Shown here one piece after another: positions 54,879 to 64,000 of a stretch of 64,000 nucleotides of DNA. The position numbers and the translations under genes are program-made. Positions within the stretch are counted from its first letter, which is position 1; every line of letters begins with the position of its first letter. The DNA lies in NCBI RefSeq assembly GCF_025311495.1, contig NZ_CP104398.1:1054001-1118000 (forward strand). The letters run 5' to 3'. Below the pieces are notes generated by a model. It was not told the origin of the DNA and did not search any database. It saw only the letters and a list, made by a program, of their open reading frames with translations. Source of the DNA: Limosilactobacillus oris (GTDB taxonomy: Bacteria > Bacillota > Bacilli > Lactobacillales > Lactobacillaceae).

Positions 54879-55030
54879 TAGCTATTTCCTCACAAAGTTC
54901 TGAATTAAGTCAAGCACCTAAATTATACCGTTAATTAATGAAAAAGTCGGCCCTGCTGCCAGAGAAAATGTTTACAATGGAAAGGAGAGTTAAATTATCA
55001 GTAGTCCTGTTTTTAAATGAGGTGAACCAA

Positions 55031-57439
55031 ATGAAATTCAACCAATTTAGCATTATCGGCGCCAGCCCGGCCCAGGAACACCAGGAGTTGGCAATGCTGC
55101 ACCTGTTGCGGGCGGAGGAAGTCGACCAGCTGACCCCCAGCGAGCTCTTCGAAACCCTACTTGTCCGCACCCGTTTAGGTATCAACAGCCCACTGACCGC
55201 CGCGGAATGGCTGCACGACCTCCTCGCTACCCCGACCTTGGCCCTCGACGACTGGTTTAAGCTGGGGACATCCCTGACGACTGATGTTTTTTACCGGGTC
55301 GCCTTTCAGCTGTTGCGCTTCGAACCAGAAGTCGATTTTCAGCTAGACCAGCCCGTTGCCAGCTGGCGAAAGTTGAATTTGCCGCTCCGGGAACACGAAG
55401 CGTGGACCAGCGCTGATGTAGTCGACGCTTTCTACCTCCTTCTCAATACCCGGGCCAAGAATGGTCAAAACTACTTGGACCTGCTGACGGCCCACGGCTT
55501 TTTGACCTGGACCTACGACCTGCCAGCTGAACAAAAGCCGCTCTTTTTTAATGGCAAACCCATTGCCAGCTACGACCCCCAGCAGTTTATCCGGGAAGTC
55601 GTCTACGTGGAAACCGACATGGATACCGACTTTGATGGTCAGGCTGACCTGGTAAAGGTGGAAATTATGCGGCCACGGGAATCTAATATTAAGAAGGTTC
55701 CGGCAGTGTTTACCGCCAGCCCGTACAACCAGGGAACCAACGACGAATGGGGCGAAAAAGCAACCCACAACGTCAACCACCCCCTCACCCATAAAACGGC
55801 TGACCAGCAGGCCCCAGCTGAAGAAGAATTCCCAACCACCTTTGCCTACCACGCCGTCAAGGGAGAGGCCCAGGAGGCCACCACCAGCTTCACGGGTACC
55901 CCTGCCTATACGCTGAATAACTACCTGGCGGTACGCGGCTACGCCATTGTTTACGCAGCCGGAATTGGAACTAAGGATTCAGACGGCTTCCAAACCTGCG
56001 GCTCGCCAGAACAAACAGCGTCCATGAAGGCCGTGGTCGAATGGCTGCACGGTGACCGCCGCGCCTTTACCGACCGGAATAGCGGCTATACTATTACAGC
56101 CGGCTGGTGTAACGGCAACGTCGCGATGACCGGCCGGTCCTACTTAGGCACCCTCGCAACGGCCGTGGCGACCACCGGAGTTGCCGGCCTCAAAGCAATT
56201 ATCAGCGAAGCCGCCATTTCGAGCTGGTACGACTACTACCGAGAAAATGGGCTGGTCCGGGCCGCCGGGGGCTTCCAGGGGGAAGACGCCGACACCCTCG
56301 CTGACGAAACATTCAGCCGGACGAAGCGCCCCGCTGACTTTTTCCGGATCAAGGGCCGTTACCTAAAGTATGTTGACCGGATGGCCGCTGCCATGGACCG
56401 GCAGACTGGCAACTACAACGACTTCTGGGCTGCCCGGGATTACCGGCCAGCAATTGCCCACATCAAGGCCGCGGTCATGATGGTGCACGGGCTCAACGAC
56501 ACCAATGTCAAGCCCAGCAACGTCAAGGCCTTAGCGGACGGGCTGGCGCATTTGCCGGTGACCAGCAAGCTGATCCTCCACCAGGGCCAGCACATTTACA
56601 TCAATGCCTTCCAATCCCTCGACTTTTCGGAAATGGTCAATCTCTGGCTGGCTAACAAGCTCTGGGGACTGGACAACCACGCCGATAAGGTCCTGCCGAG
56701 CGTCCTCGTCCAGTCCAACCTGACACCGGCAACCTGGACCAGCTACGACCAGTGGACAGCAGGGCAAACGGTCAACTACTACCTCAAGGGGCAGACCTTG
56801 ACCACAACGCCGAACGATAACGAGGATGACATTCAAAAATTCACCGACCGGCAAGCGGATAGCACCTACCATGACTGGTGCAAGCACCCAGCCAAGTGGC
56901 AGGCCGCCCTACTCCATGATGCTGGCCGGTTCAGCCGCCACTTTACCAGTGCTCCACTTAGCCGGGACACCCTGCTTCGGGGAACGCCACGGCTGACCTT
57001 GCAGGTATCTTCCTCCGCCGACCACGGCCTGATCAGTGCCCTGCTGGTCGACCGGGGACCTGCTAAACGTCTGACCGCGTCACCTGTGATCATCAACCGG
57101 GGCGGCCTACCACTAGGCTACCACTGGGCCAGCGATGACCTCCGTGAGTTCCAGTTGCAAAAGGCCCCAACGGACTACAAAGTCGTCAGCCGTGGTCACA
57201 TTAACCTGCAAAACCGTCACGGCGCCAGCCAAACCGACGAGCTCTTTGCCGGCCAGCTGGTGACGGTCGAATTTGACCTCCAGCCACTGTTCCACCGTCT
57301 GGCAGCTGGGCACCAGCTCGAACTAATTATCTACGCGACTGACTACGCCTTCACCCTGCGTGGCAACGAAGCCATCAGCTACCGCTTGCCGGTTGCTAAT
57401 GCCAAATTAACCATTCCGGGCAGCCAGCAGGTTGGCTAG
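55031..57439 (+). CDS. pepX: Xaa-Pro dipeptidyl-peptidase
   Basis: 802 aa from MKFNQFSIIGA (GAGGTG 8 nt upstream; an ATG at 54938 would add 31 residues). Helical N-terminal dimerisation domain, then the alpha/beta-hydrolase with nucleophile GRSYLGT, Asp in MVHGLNDTNVKPSN and His in HQGQHIYIN, and a C-terminal jelly roll. It removes X-Pro dipeptides from casein-type peptides. It is followed by another proline peptidase. Confidence 0.96.
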   Translation: MKFNQFSIIGASPAQEHQELAMLHLLRAEEVDQLTPSELFETLLVRTRLGINSPLTAAEWLHDLLATPTLALDDWFKLGTSLTTDVFYRVAFQLLRFEPEVDFQLDQPVASWRKLNLPLREHEAWTSADVVDAFYLLLNTRAKNGQNYLDLLTAHGFLTWTYDLPAEQKPLFFNGKPIASYDPQQFIREVVYVETDMDTDFDGQADLVKVEIMRPRESNIKKVPAVFTASPYNQGTNDEWGEKATHNVNHPLTHKTADQQAPAEEEFPTTFAYHAVKGEAQEATTSFTGTPAYTLNNYLAVRGYAIVYAAGIGTKDSDGFQTCGSPEQTASMKAVVEWLHGDRRAFTDRNSGYTITAGWCNGNVAMTGRSYLGTLATAVATTGVAGLKAIISEAAISSWYDYYRENGLVRAAGGFQGEDADTLADETFSRTKRPADFFRIKGRYLKYVDRMAAAMDRQTGNYNDFWAARDYRPAIAHIKAAVMMVHGLNDTNVKPSNVKALADGLAHLPVTSKLILHQGQHIYINAFQSLDFSEMVNLWLANKLWGLDNHADKVLPSVLVQSNLTPATWTSYDQWTAGQTVNYYLKGQTLTTTPNDNEDDIQKFTDRQADSTYHDWCKHPAKWQAALLHDAGRFSRHFTSAPLSRDTLLRGTPRLTLQVSSSADHGLISALLVDRGPAKRLTASPVIINRGGLPLGYHWASDDLREFQLQKAPTDYKVVSRGHINLQNRHGASQTDELFAGQLVTVEFDLQPLFHRLAAGHQLELIIYATDYAFTLRGNEAISYRLPVANAKLTIPGSQQVG

Positions 57440-57530
57440 GCCAAGGGCTGTTCTTAGCATCCCGCGCCAAAGTGCGGTAAAATTAGTATTACGTTTTACT
57501 ATCAATTAGCTAGCAAAGGAGAGAATCTGT

Positions 57531-58442
57531 ATGAAAACAGGAACAAAGATTATTACGCTCGATAACGGCTACCACCTCTGGACCAACACCCAGGGCGAAG
57601 GCGACATCCACCTGCTCGCCCTCCACGGTGGCCCCGGTGGCAACCATGAATACTGGGAAGATACGGCCGAACAGCTGGCTAAGCAGGGCCTGAACGTCCA
57701 GGTAACGATGTACGACCAGCTGGGCTCCCTCTATTCTGACCAGCCCGACTACTCCGACCCGGAGATTGCCAAGAAGTACCTGACTTACGAATACTTTCTC
57801 GATGAAGTCGATGAAGTACGGGCAAAGCTGGGCCTCGATAACATCTACCTGATTGGGCAAAGCTGGGGTGGCCTGCTCGTTCAGGAATACGCCGTCAAGT
57901 ACGGGCAACATCTCAAGGGTGCCATCATTTCCTCGATGGTAGATGAAATCGACGAATACGTCGACCACGTGAACGCCCTCCGGGAAAAGACGTTGCCGGC
58001 TGATGCGGTAGCCTTTATGAAGGATTGCGAGGACCGCAATGATTACAGCAACCCGAAGTACCAAGAGTACGTGCAAGTGATGAACGAGCAGTACGTGGAC
58101 CGCAAGCAGCCGTCCAAGCTTTACCACCTGAAGGACTTAGGTGGGGACGCTGTCTACAATGTCTTTCAGGGCGATAATGAATTTGTCGTTACTGGGAAGC
58201 TCAAGGACTGGCACTTCCGCGACCAGTTGAAGAACATCAAGGTGCCAACCCTGCTGACCTTTGGGGAGCACGAAACCATGCCGCTGGAAACCGCCAAGAC
58301 GATGGACAGCTTGATTCCAAATTCAAAGCTGGTCACGACGCCTAACGGGGGCCACCACCACATGGTCGATAACCCGGATGTCTACTACAAGCACCTCGCC
58401 GACTTTATTCGGTCAGTGGAAGACGGAACGTTTAATAAGTAA
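57531..58442 (+). CDS. pepI: proline iminopeptidase
   Basis: 303 aa, S33 family. Oxyanion HGGPGGNHEYW, nucleophile IGQSWGGLL, catalytic Asp region and His in GGHHHMVDNPD. It frees N-terminal proline from peptides, complementing PepX 91 bp upstream. AAAGGAGAG before ATG. Confidence 0.93.
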   Translation: MKTGTKIITLDNGYHLWTNTQGEGDIHLLALHGGPGGNHEYWEDTAEQLAKQGLNVQVTMYDQLGSLYSDQPDYSDPEIAKKYLTYEYFLDEVDEVRAKLGLDNIYLIGQSWGGLLVQEYAVKYGQHLKGAIISSMVDEIDEYVDHVNALREKTLPADAVAFMKDCEDRNDYSNPKYQEYVQVMNEQYVDRKQPSKLYHLKDLGGDAVYNVFQGDNEFVVTGKLKDWHFRDQLKNIKVPTLLTFGEHETMPLETAKTMDSLIPNSKLVTTPNGGHHHMVDNPDVYYKHLADFIRSVEDGTFNK

Positions 58443-58453
58443 TTTGTAATTTG

Positions 58454-58486
58454 AATTCTGGTGAAAGCACGTTTTTCACCAGAATT
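58454..58486 (+). terminator. terminator after pepI
   Basis: AATTCTGGTGAAA / TTTCACCAGAATT with a short loop and U6 tail. Confidence 0.85.
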
Positions 58487-58667
58487 TTTTATTTCCCAAA
58501 TAAGTTAAAAATCCTTTAACTCCGCCTAATCAGGCTGCTAAATATGGTAGGATAAGATTAGTAAATATAAGACTGGGAGGAGAACAACGCATCACAATAA
58601 AGCCGCACTAACTACCCGCCAATCTGGCCCGTTGTAATGTCGCTTTACTACTTGTCGAAGGAGCACA

Positions 58668-61337
58668 ATGAAACAAGCATACCAACTAACTACTGACGAA
58701 ATCATACAAGCCAACGGTCTGACAGAATTGACCGCCGGCCTGAACAATCACGAGGCTCAGCAACGGCTTGCCAAGGATGGTAAGAATATTTTGGAAGTTA
58801 AGCCAACACCAAAATGGAAGATTTTCCTGCGTCAGTTTAACAACATCGTGATCTACATCTTACTCGTCGCTACTCTGCTGACGATTCTAATCGGTCACTA
58901 CACCGACGCCATCGTCATCCTGGCGGTGGTTATCCTCAACTCGCTGATCGGCTACTTCCAGGAGACCAGCGCTGCCAACGCCCTTGCTAAAATCCAGGAA
59001 ATGATGGCCCAGCACGCGACCGTCTACCGGGATGGGCAACGCCAGGACATTGACGCCGCAAACCTGGTTGTCGGTGACGTAGTCTTCCTCGAGGCCGGGG
59101 ATAACGTTCCTGCCGACCTGCGGATTGTCTCGGCCGACAACCTCCGGATCGAAGAATCAGCCCTGACCGGGGAAACCAACTCGGTCATCAAAACGGACGA
59201 GGCCCTGACCGATCCCGACGTTCCCCTCGCTGACCGGGTCAACATGGCCTACTCCTCCACCTCCGTTACCAGCGGGAGCGGAATCGGAATCGTCGTCGCC
59301 ACCGGTGAGCAGACCGAGATCGGAAAGATTTCCCAAGAGGTTGCCCAGATCAAGCCGAAGAAGACCCGCCTGACTAAGGAAATCGACCACGTCGGCAAGG
59401 TTGTTTCCTACATCACCATCATCGGCTCGGCAATCATCTTCATTGTCGGTTTCTTCCTGCAAATCTACTCCCTGCCAGCCCTGGCGCTGGCCGTTGTCGC
59501 CATGCTGGTTGGGTCGATTCCAGAAGGACTCCCTGCTACAACCTCGGTCATTCTGGCCTTCGGGGTTTCCAAGATGGCAAAACGCTACCAGACGATTATC
59601 AAGTCGATGCCGGCAGTGGAAACGCTCGGTTCAGTCGACGTAATTGCAACCGACAAAACCGGGACGCTGACGAAGAATGAAATGACCGCGATTGAACTCT
59701 GGGCTGGTGACCACCACTACACGGTCACCGGGACTGGCTACGCACCGAAGGGCCAGCTGCTGGCAAACGGTCACCCCGCTGAGTTGACCGACCAGCTCAA
59801 GCTCCTTCTGGAAGCAGGTTTCCAGGCCAACGATACCGTCCTCAGCGAAGAAGATGGCAAGTGGACCATCAACGGTGAGCCGACGGACGGGGCCTTCTTA
59901 ACCCTCTACCGGAAGGTCATGGGAGTCGACTACCAGTCGCCATTTAAACCACTGGACCTCCTGCCCTTCGATTCGGACTACCGATACATTGCCGAACTGA
60001 CGAAGGATCAGAAAAACAGCCAGCAGGTCATCTTTGTCAAAGGGTCTCCGGATAAGCTCTTTGAAATGGCTGCGAAGGCGGATCCGCGCTTTAACACCGC
60101 CAAGTGGCAGAACCGGGTCGATGAGTGGTCCAAGCAGGGGAAACGGGTAATCGCCCTCGGCTACCAGACCGTCACCGGCGAAAACCTGATGGAAGTTGAA
60201 CACGACCATCTCTACCGGGGAATCCACCTGCTCGGCCTTGCCGCCCTCCAGGATGCCCCGCGGGAAGAAGTGATTGCCGCCCTGAAGAAGATGAACCAGG
60301 CCGGCGTAGCGGTCAAGATGATTACCGGGGACGACCCGCAAACCGCCCGGGCCATTGGCCATCAACTGGCCTTGGCACCCGGTGAAATCCACGCCATCAC
60401 TGGTGCGGAATGGGACCGGCTCTCGCCAGATGAACAGGCAGAAGCCGCCAAGTTTAACCAGGTCTTTGCCCGGACCACCCCGCAAAATAAGCTCGAAATC
60501 GTTAATGCCCTGCAAAAGGACCAGTTGGTGACCGCCATGGTTGGTGACGGGGTCAACGATGCCCCAGCACTGAAACAGGCCGACATTGGGGTCGCAATGG
60601 GAATCAAGGGAACCGACGTGGCGAAGGACGCCGCTGACATGATCCTTGGTGATGACAACTTCGCCACAATGGCCGCGGTGATTGAAGAGGGCCGGCGGAT
60701 TTACGACAACATCAAGAAGAGTATCCTCTTCCTCCTGCCGACTTCCTTTGCCGAAGGCTTAGTCGTTGCCTTCTCAATTTTAACCGCCCAGCAGGTGCCG
60801 CTCCAGCCAGTCCAGTTGCTGTGGATTAACCTGGTGGCCGCCATCACGATCCAGTTTGCCTTTGTCTTTGAAAAGGCCGCACCGGGCTTGATGAACCGAC
60901 CACCGCGTCCCGTTTCCGCCCGCTTGATGAACCGGCACGACCTAATCCAAATGGGCTACGTTTCCGCCCTGATGGCAATCTTTGCCCTCGTCTCCTACGA
61001 TTGGTTTACGGGCCACGGGAGCAGCGTCGTGAACGCGACAACGATGATGATTAACGTCATCGTCATCAGCAAGCTGTTCTACTTCTTTAGTATCCGGACC
61101 GACCGCTACGGCATCAGCCAAATCAAGACAATCACTGGCAAGGCCTGGCTGGTAATCGGAATTATGCTGGCCTTCCAACTGCTTTTGACCTACCTGCCGT
61201 TCATGCAGGCCGCCTTCCACGTGACGGGAATCAGCCTGACCGAGTGGCTAGCAGTCGTCATCTTCTCCTGCCTGATTATGCTGGTGGCAGAGTTTGATAA
61301 GTGGTTACGGTTGAGAAAGGAAGCACATAATGACTAA
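58668..61337 (+). CDS. P2-type cation-transporting ATPase
   Basis: 889 aa. N-terminal cation-ATPase domain, VILNSLIGYFQE, SALTGETNSV, PEGLPATTSVILAFG (TM4), DKTGTLTKNE, KGSPDKLFEMA, GDGVNDAPALKQADIGVAMG. TM4 is SERCA-like but TM6 reads NLVAAITIQFAFVFE instead of NLVTD, so Ca2+ is not assured; Mn2+, Ca2+ or Na+ export are possible. GAAGGAG before ATG. The ppaX-like gene overlaps its end by 8 bp. The 225-nt leader has no riboswitch I can support. Confidence 0.88.
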   Translation: MKQAYQLTTDEIIQANGLTELTAGLNNHEAQQRLAKDGKNILEVKPTPKWKIFLRQFNNIVIYILLVATLLTILIGHYTDAIVILAVVILNSLIGYFQETSAANALAKIQEMMAQHATVYRDGQRQDIDAANLVVGDVVFLEAGDNVPADLRIVSADNLRIEESALTGETNSVIKTDEALTDPDVPLADRVNMAYSSTSVTSGSGIGIVVATGEQTEIGKISQEVAQIKPKKTRLTKEIDHVGKVVSYITIIGSAIIFIVGFFLQIYSLPALALAVVAMLVGSIPEGLPATTSVILAFGVSKMAKRYQTIIKSMPAVETLGSVDVIATDKTGTLTKNEMTAIELWAGDHHYTVTGTGYAPKGQLLANGHPAELTDQLKLLLEAGFQANDTVLSEEDGKWTINGEPTDGAFLTLYRKVMGVDYQSPFKPLDLLPFDSDYRYIAELTKDQKNSQQVIFVKGSPDKLFEMAAKADPRFNTAKWQNRVDEWSKQGKRVIALGYQTVTGENLMEVEHDHLYRGIHLLGLAALQDAPREEVIAALKKMNQAGVAVKMITGDDPQTARAIGHQLALAPGEIHAITGAEWDRLSPDEQAEAAKFNQVFARTTPQNKLEIVNALQKDQLVTAMVGDGVNDAPALKQADIGVAMGIKGTDVAKDAADMILGDDNFATMAAVIEEGRRIYDNIKKSILFLLPTSFAEGLVVAFSILTAQQVPLQPVQLLWINLVAAITIQFAFVFEKAAPGLMNRPPRPVSARLMNRHDLIQMGYVSALMAIFALVSYDWFTGHGSSVVNATTMMINVIVISKLFYFFSIRTDRYGISQIKTITGKAWLVIGIMLAFQLLLTYLPFMQAAFHVTGISLTEWLAVVIFSCLIMLVAEFDKWLRLRKEAHND

Positions 61338-61965
61338 AATTAATACCTTTATTTTTGACATTGATGGTACCCTGATCGATACCTTCGATATGTACATGCC
61401 AGCGATGGTGGAGACCCTGCGCAAGCACGGTTATCCGGTCAAGGATGAGCAGGCAACGATGAAGCACCTCTTCGGAATCACCGGAGACGACGCTCTAAGG
61501 CTCTTCGGGGTTAAACCCGCTGAACGAGCAGCAATCCAAAAGGAATGGTTCGCCCTGGCTTACCAACGTGAGGACCGGGTCAAGCCCTTCCCAAAGATTC
61601 CTGAGGCTCTCACCGAGTTAGCGGCCGTGTCCGGGAACCGGCTGGGGGTGGCCACTTCAAAGCTGCGGACGGAATACGACCACTTTGCCGAGACCTACCC
61701 CTTCGCACAACTGTTTGATACCGTGATTACCTCGGCAGACACGGTCAACCACAAGCCCGACCCCGAGCCAATCCTCGCGGCAGTCGAAAAGCTCGGCGCC
61801 CGGCCGGAAGAAAGCGTCTATGTTGGTGATACCGTCAATGACCTGCGGGCGGCGAAGGCGGCTGGCGTTAAGTTTGCCGGAGCCCTGTACGGTTCAGCCA
61901 ATCCAGCCGCCATTAAGGATGCCGACTACCCGTTAACCAGTTCCCTGGACTTACTAAAAATCTAA
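61330..61965 (+). CDS. HAD-family phosphatase (PpaX / phosphoglycolate phosphatase type)
   Basis: 211 aa. Motif I FDIDGTLIDTFD, motif II ATSKLRTE, Lys in NHKPDPEP and motif III YVGDTVNDLRAAKAAG. PpaX hydrolyses pyrophosphate made during HPr-Ser-P removal; relatives act on sugar phosphates. Its ATG lies inside the ATPase end, so the two are translationally coupled. Confidence 0.86.
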   Translation: MTKINTFIFDIDGTLIDTFDMYMPAMVETLRKHGYPVKDEQATMKHLFGITGDDALRLFGVKPAERAAIQKEWFALAYQREDRVKPFPKIPEALTELAAVSGNRLGVATSKLRTEYDHFAETYPFAQLFDTVITSADTVNHKPDPEPILAAVEKLGARPEESVYVGDTVNDLRAAKAAGVKFAGALYGSANPAAIKDADYPLTSSLDLLKI

Positions 61966-62015
61966 TAATAAGACTTTGACGTCCCGTTAACGCATAACTA
62001 GTCTTTAAAAGCACA

Positions 62016-62060
62016 AATAGGGTTCCAGAGTTCGGCCTTGCCGAACACTGGAACCCTATT
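62016..62060. terminator. terminator between ppaX-like gene and adhesin
   Basis: AATAGGGTTCCAG / CTGGAACCCTATT with an internal GTTCGGCC...GCCGAAC stem; works for both convergent genes. Confidence 0.75.
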
Positions 62061-62135
62061 GTGTACTGCCTTGTTTTTATTAAAGCGAAAGGCCTTCTGT
62101 CGCAACCGCCTTTGCATTCTAAACTTGCTTAGTTA

Positions 62136-64000
62136 TTAATCTTGTCGTTTGCGATTTACCGCGCCCAGGCCAATTGCCGTTAAGAAAGCAGTCAAGCCAA
62201 GGACCAGCAGTCCCCGGCTATTCGCCCGCCCTGTTTGCGGTAGGCGCTTGCCGTGTGCATTCTGGCCGTCAGCGGCGGGCGGTTGAGTAGCAGCAGGGCT
62301 AACCGCCGCACTGGCAGAAGTAGTTGTTTCCGCTCCACTTCCCGGCGTGTTTCCTGGAGTGGCGGGGGTAACCTTCCCAGCGTCATTAGGATCAATCGTC
62401 TCTGGAATTTGTGGTTGGGTGTAGACCAGGTAAACATGTTCGACCGTCCCGTCTGGAAGATCATTGTCAACCACTTCTACTGGTGCAAATTTAGTTGCCA
62501 GTTGCTGACCGTCAACCGTGTTCCTTGCGGCCCGTTCAATTTGCCAGTGCCCCGCAAGTGCTCCCGTTGGCACGTTGATATAGTCTTGCCGTACCTGCTG
62601 GTAACTAGCCTGGTTACCGGTAACCGTTGCCCCGTCACCAACGGCGGGAGCAAGAACCGTCCAGGTCTTTCGTGGTGTCGTCTGGTTAGCTGAATCAACA
62701 ATATAAATTGGGTTGCCAGCGTCATTTTTAACAACGTTACCGTCCTTATCTACCAGTTGCTTAGCATTGACCAAGTTGCCGTCCGGGTCCATGAAATAAG
62801 ACGTCGTGTAGTTAATCAGTTGTGTTTGACTAGCCTGCAACTGGTCGTGGGCTGGGTTATCAGCCACGAAGTGATCCGCTTAACCGTCTTTTGCTCCGTC
62901 TGTGGGGTGGCTTTCTTTGCCAGGTGAATCGTGTAGACATACTTAGCGTAGTCCTCAATTCCCTCACTGTGGCTTTGGTTGGCAGCATTATTAGTACTGA
63001 TCTGACCAAAGTCATCGGAAACTACCACGTAGCCCTGGTCCTGGTAACCGGCAACCGCGGCATAAATTGTCCGCCGTGTTTGTTCCGCCGCATCCCGGGT
63101 ATGCTGATAACCATCCCCAGCTTCGGGAACTGATAAGTAGTTATCACGGTCACCACCGTACACGTTTAGGACCTTGTTATTCGTATCATCGATAATTGAG
63201 ACCTTGTAAGTTGGCCCGTATGGATCGTAAACGGTAATCTCTGAAAGGGTGCTTAAATCCGCATTCGGGTCAATCGTGACTGCCGGAGAGTAACCGCCCT
63301 GCGGGTGTCCATAGTGTTCCTGGTAAACGTACTTCGGGAAGGTGTTCGTGGTTACCGCCTGCCAAGGACTATAAGTGGTGTTGCCGGCACTATCGGTGGC
63401 CTTTTCCCGAGTAAATTCAAGTGACTAGGAACCCCCGTAGTGCTGGATCTCCGGGTGGTCGAGGTTGTCACCAGAATCGTCAGTGAAACCATAGTAGAAG
63501 GTCCGGGTAACCGTCATCCTGGTACCGTCTGCGGAAATTTCCACTATTGCGGCCTCATGATGGGCGGCTTTAGGAACCACATCGCCAATCTTGAGCTTGC
63601 TCTCGTCGTACTTATAGGTCACCGTTTGCAGATCCCGCCAGTCGTCAGCGGACTTCTGCCAGGAATCGATGCCAAAGTTCATTTGGTAGTGGCCCCCAAC
63701 CGCTGCTTCATCCGCAATCCAATCCGTAACGGTTGGCGAAGCAACTTGGTCATAGTCGATTGTAATCGGGTCGGTCCCGTCGTTTTCAATCGTCGTGCCC
63801 TTGCCAGTTTGGAGGTTTTTGACCGTATAAGTGACGGTCTGCTTCCCCATTGCCTTATCAATTACCACCACCGGTGTCACTTCGTATTGGACCGGTAATC
63901 TGGAATCAGCTTGCCATCATCATCCACCATCTGACTGCCATCATAGGGATAGGCCCGCCGGTAATGGATAGTCCGGGTAATCGTTTTCGTTGGATAGTCA
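62136..64000 (-). pseudogene. LPXTG/Mub-like adhesin with three lesions (5' end outside window)
   Basis: Enters the window reading TKTITRTIHYRRAYPYDG, then loses frame near 63897 (one C missing) before VQYEVTPVVVIDKAMG. It stops at in-frame TAG 63427-63425 (...IQHYGGS-stop-SLEFTREKATD...) and shifts again near 62872 (one T missing; RIT-F-VADNPAHDQ). The remaining sequence gives Mub-like modules, a Pro/Thr/Ala wall spanner, LPQTGRANSRG, a hydrophobic segment and NRKRQD. All pieces align as one protein of >610 aa, so it is a decayed mucus-binding-type adhesin. Confidence 0.85.

Noticed and set aside
58487-58667. yybP-ykoY (Mn2+) or other riboswitch before the P2 ATPase
   Set aside because: The leader contains GGGAGGAG but I cannot find the conserved paired elements; a covariance-model search would decide.
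19899-63427. Reassigned TAG codon (genetic code change)
   Set aside because: Many intact genes in the window end in TAG at the expected length (XRE, AAA ATPase, tenA, dedA, pspC, pepX), so TAG is a working stop.
1-64000. tRNA, rRNA, phage structural genes, toxin-antitoxin or restriction systems
   Set aside because: None was recognised on either strand; a tRNA-scanning program could still reveal a missed tRNA.

Overview
The window looks like chromosome of a heterofermentative lactobacillus with moderate to high GC, most likely in or near Limosilactobacillus (the L. oris/antri/panis/fermentum group). I infer this from gene content and codon style: a GC-rich third position in the core genes, AGGAGG-type ribosome sites, PepX and PepI peptidases, potABCD, LPXTG adhesins with Mub-like repeats, and GuaA, Tkt, CoaA, HflX and LtaS proteins of Firmicutes type. 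No rRNA, tRNA, CRISPR array or replication origin was recognised.

Region by region: (1) 1-4.5 kb is a cell-surface locus with a large SEC10/PgrA-type coiled-coil protein, a 105-aa protein, a frameshifted small LPXTG protein and a divergent XRE regulator behind palindromic operators. (2) 4.6-9.7 kb is AT-richer and mobile: an IS66 remnant, a multicopper oxidase with a 50-aa membrane protein, and a frameshifted IS30 copy. It is bounded by 22-bp direct repeats and, on the far side, by a second copy of the last codons of guaA, so it reads as a decayed element integrated at the guaA 3' end. (3) 9.7-14.8 kb holds guaA and a transaldolase / degenerate TIM-like / transketolase operon. (4) 15-20.6 kb holds an AAA ATPase, coaA, tenA, glycerate kinase and a broken GntP permease. 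(5) 21-24.1 kb is a copper operon (copY, two cupredoxins, CPC-type P1B ATPase) behind two cop boxes and flanked by inverted copies of a dispersed repeat. (6) 24.3-40.6 kb holds ltaS, a DMT transporter, a HelD-like helicase, a DedA protein, a phosphatase, hflX, menE/menB/thioesterase, tetR-yhgE, galM and pspC. (7) 40.7-45 kb holds a YSIRK adhesin with an amber codon in its signal peptide, a FAD-linked oxidase, and a CadD-like transporter with an ArsR sensor. (8) 45.2-58.5 kb holds a nudix/gmk-like/Fur/secreted/membrane gene run, two transporters, potABCD, pepX and pepI. (9) 58.6-64 kb holds a P2-type ATPase, a PpaX-like phosphatase and a multiply broken LPXTG/Mub protein running off the end.

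How it fits together: the peptidases, APC permease and polyamine importer point to amino-acid scavenging, and the Tal/Tkt operon to pentose interconversion. Two copper loci (cop operon and multicopper oxidase) and a metal-efflux pair suggest metal stress handling. Every sortase-anchored gene whose LPXTG end is visible is broken (frameshift or amber), while almost all housekeeping genes are intact. A repeat family of about 110-160 bp with strong hairpins sits at several operon junctions and has replaced the 5' end of the glycerate permease.
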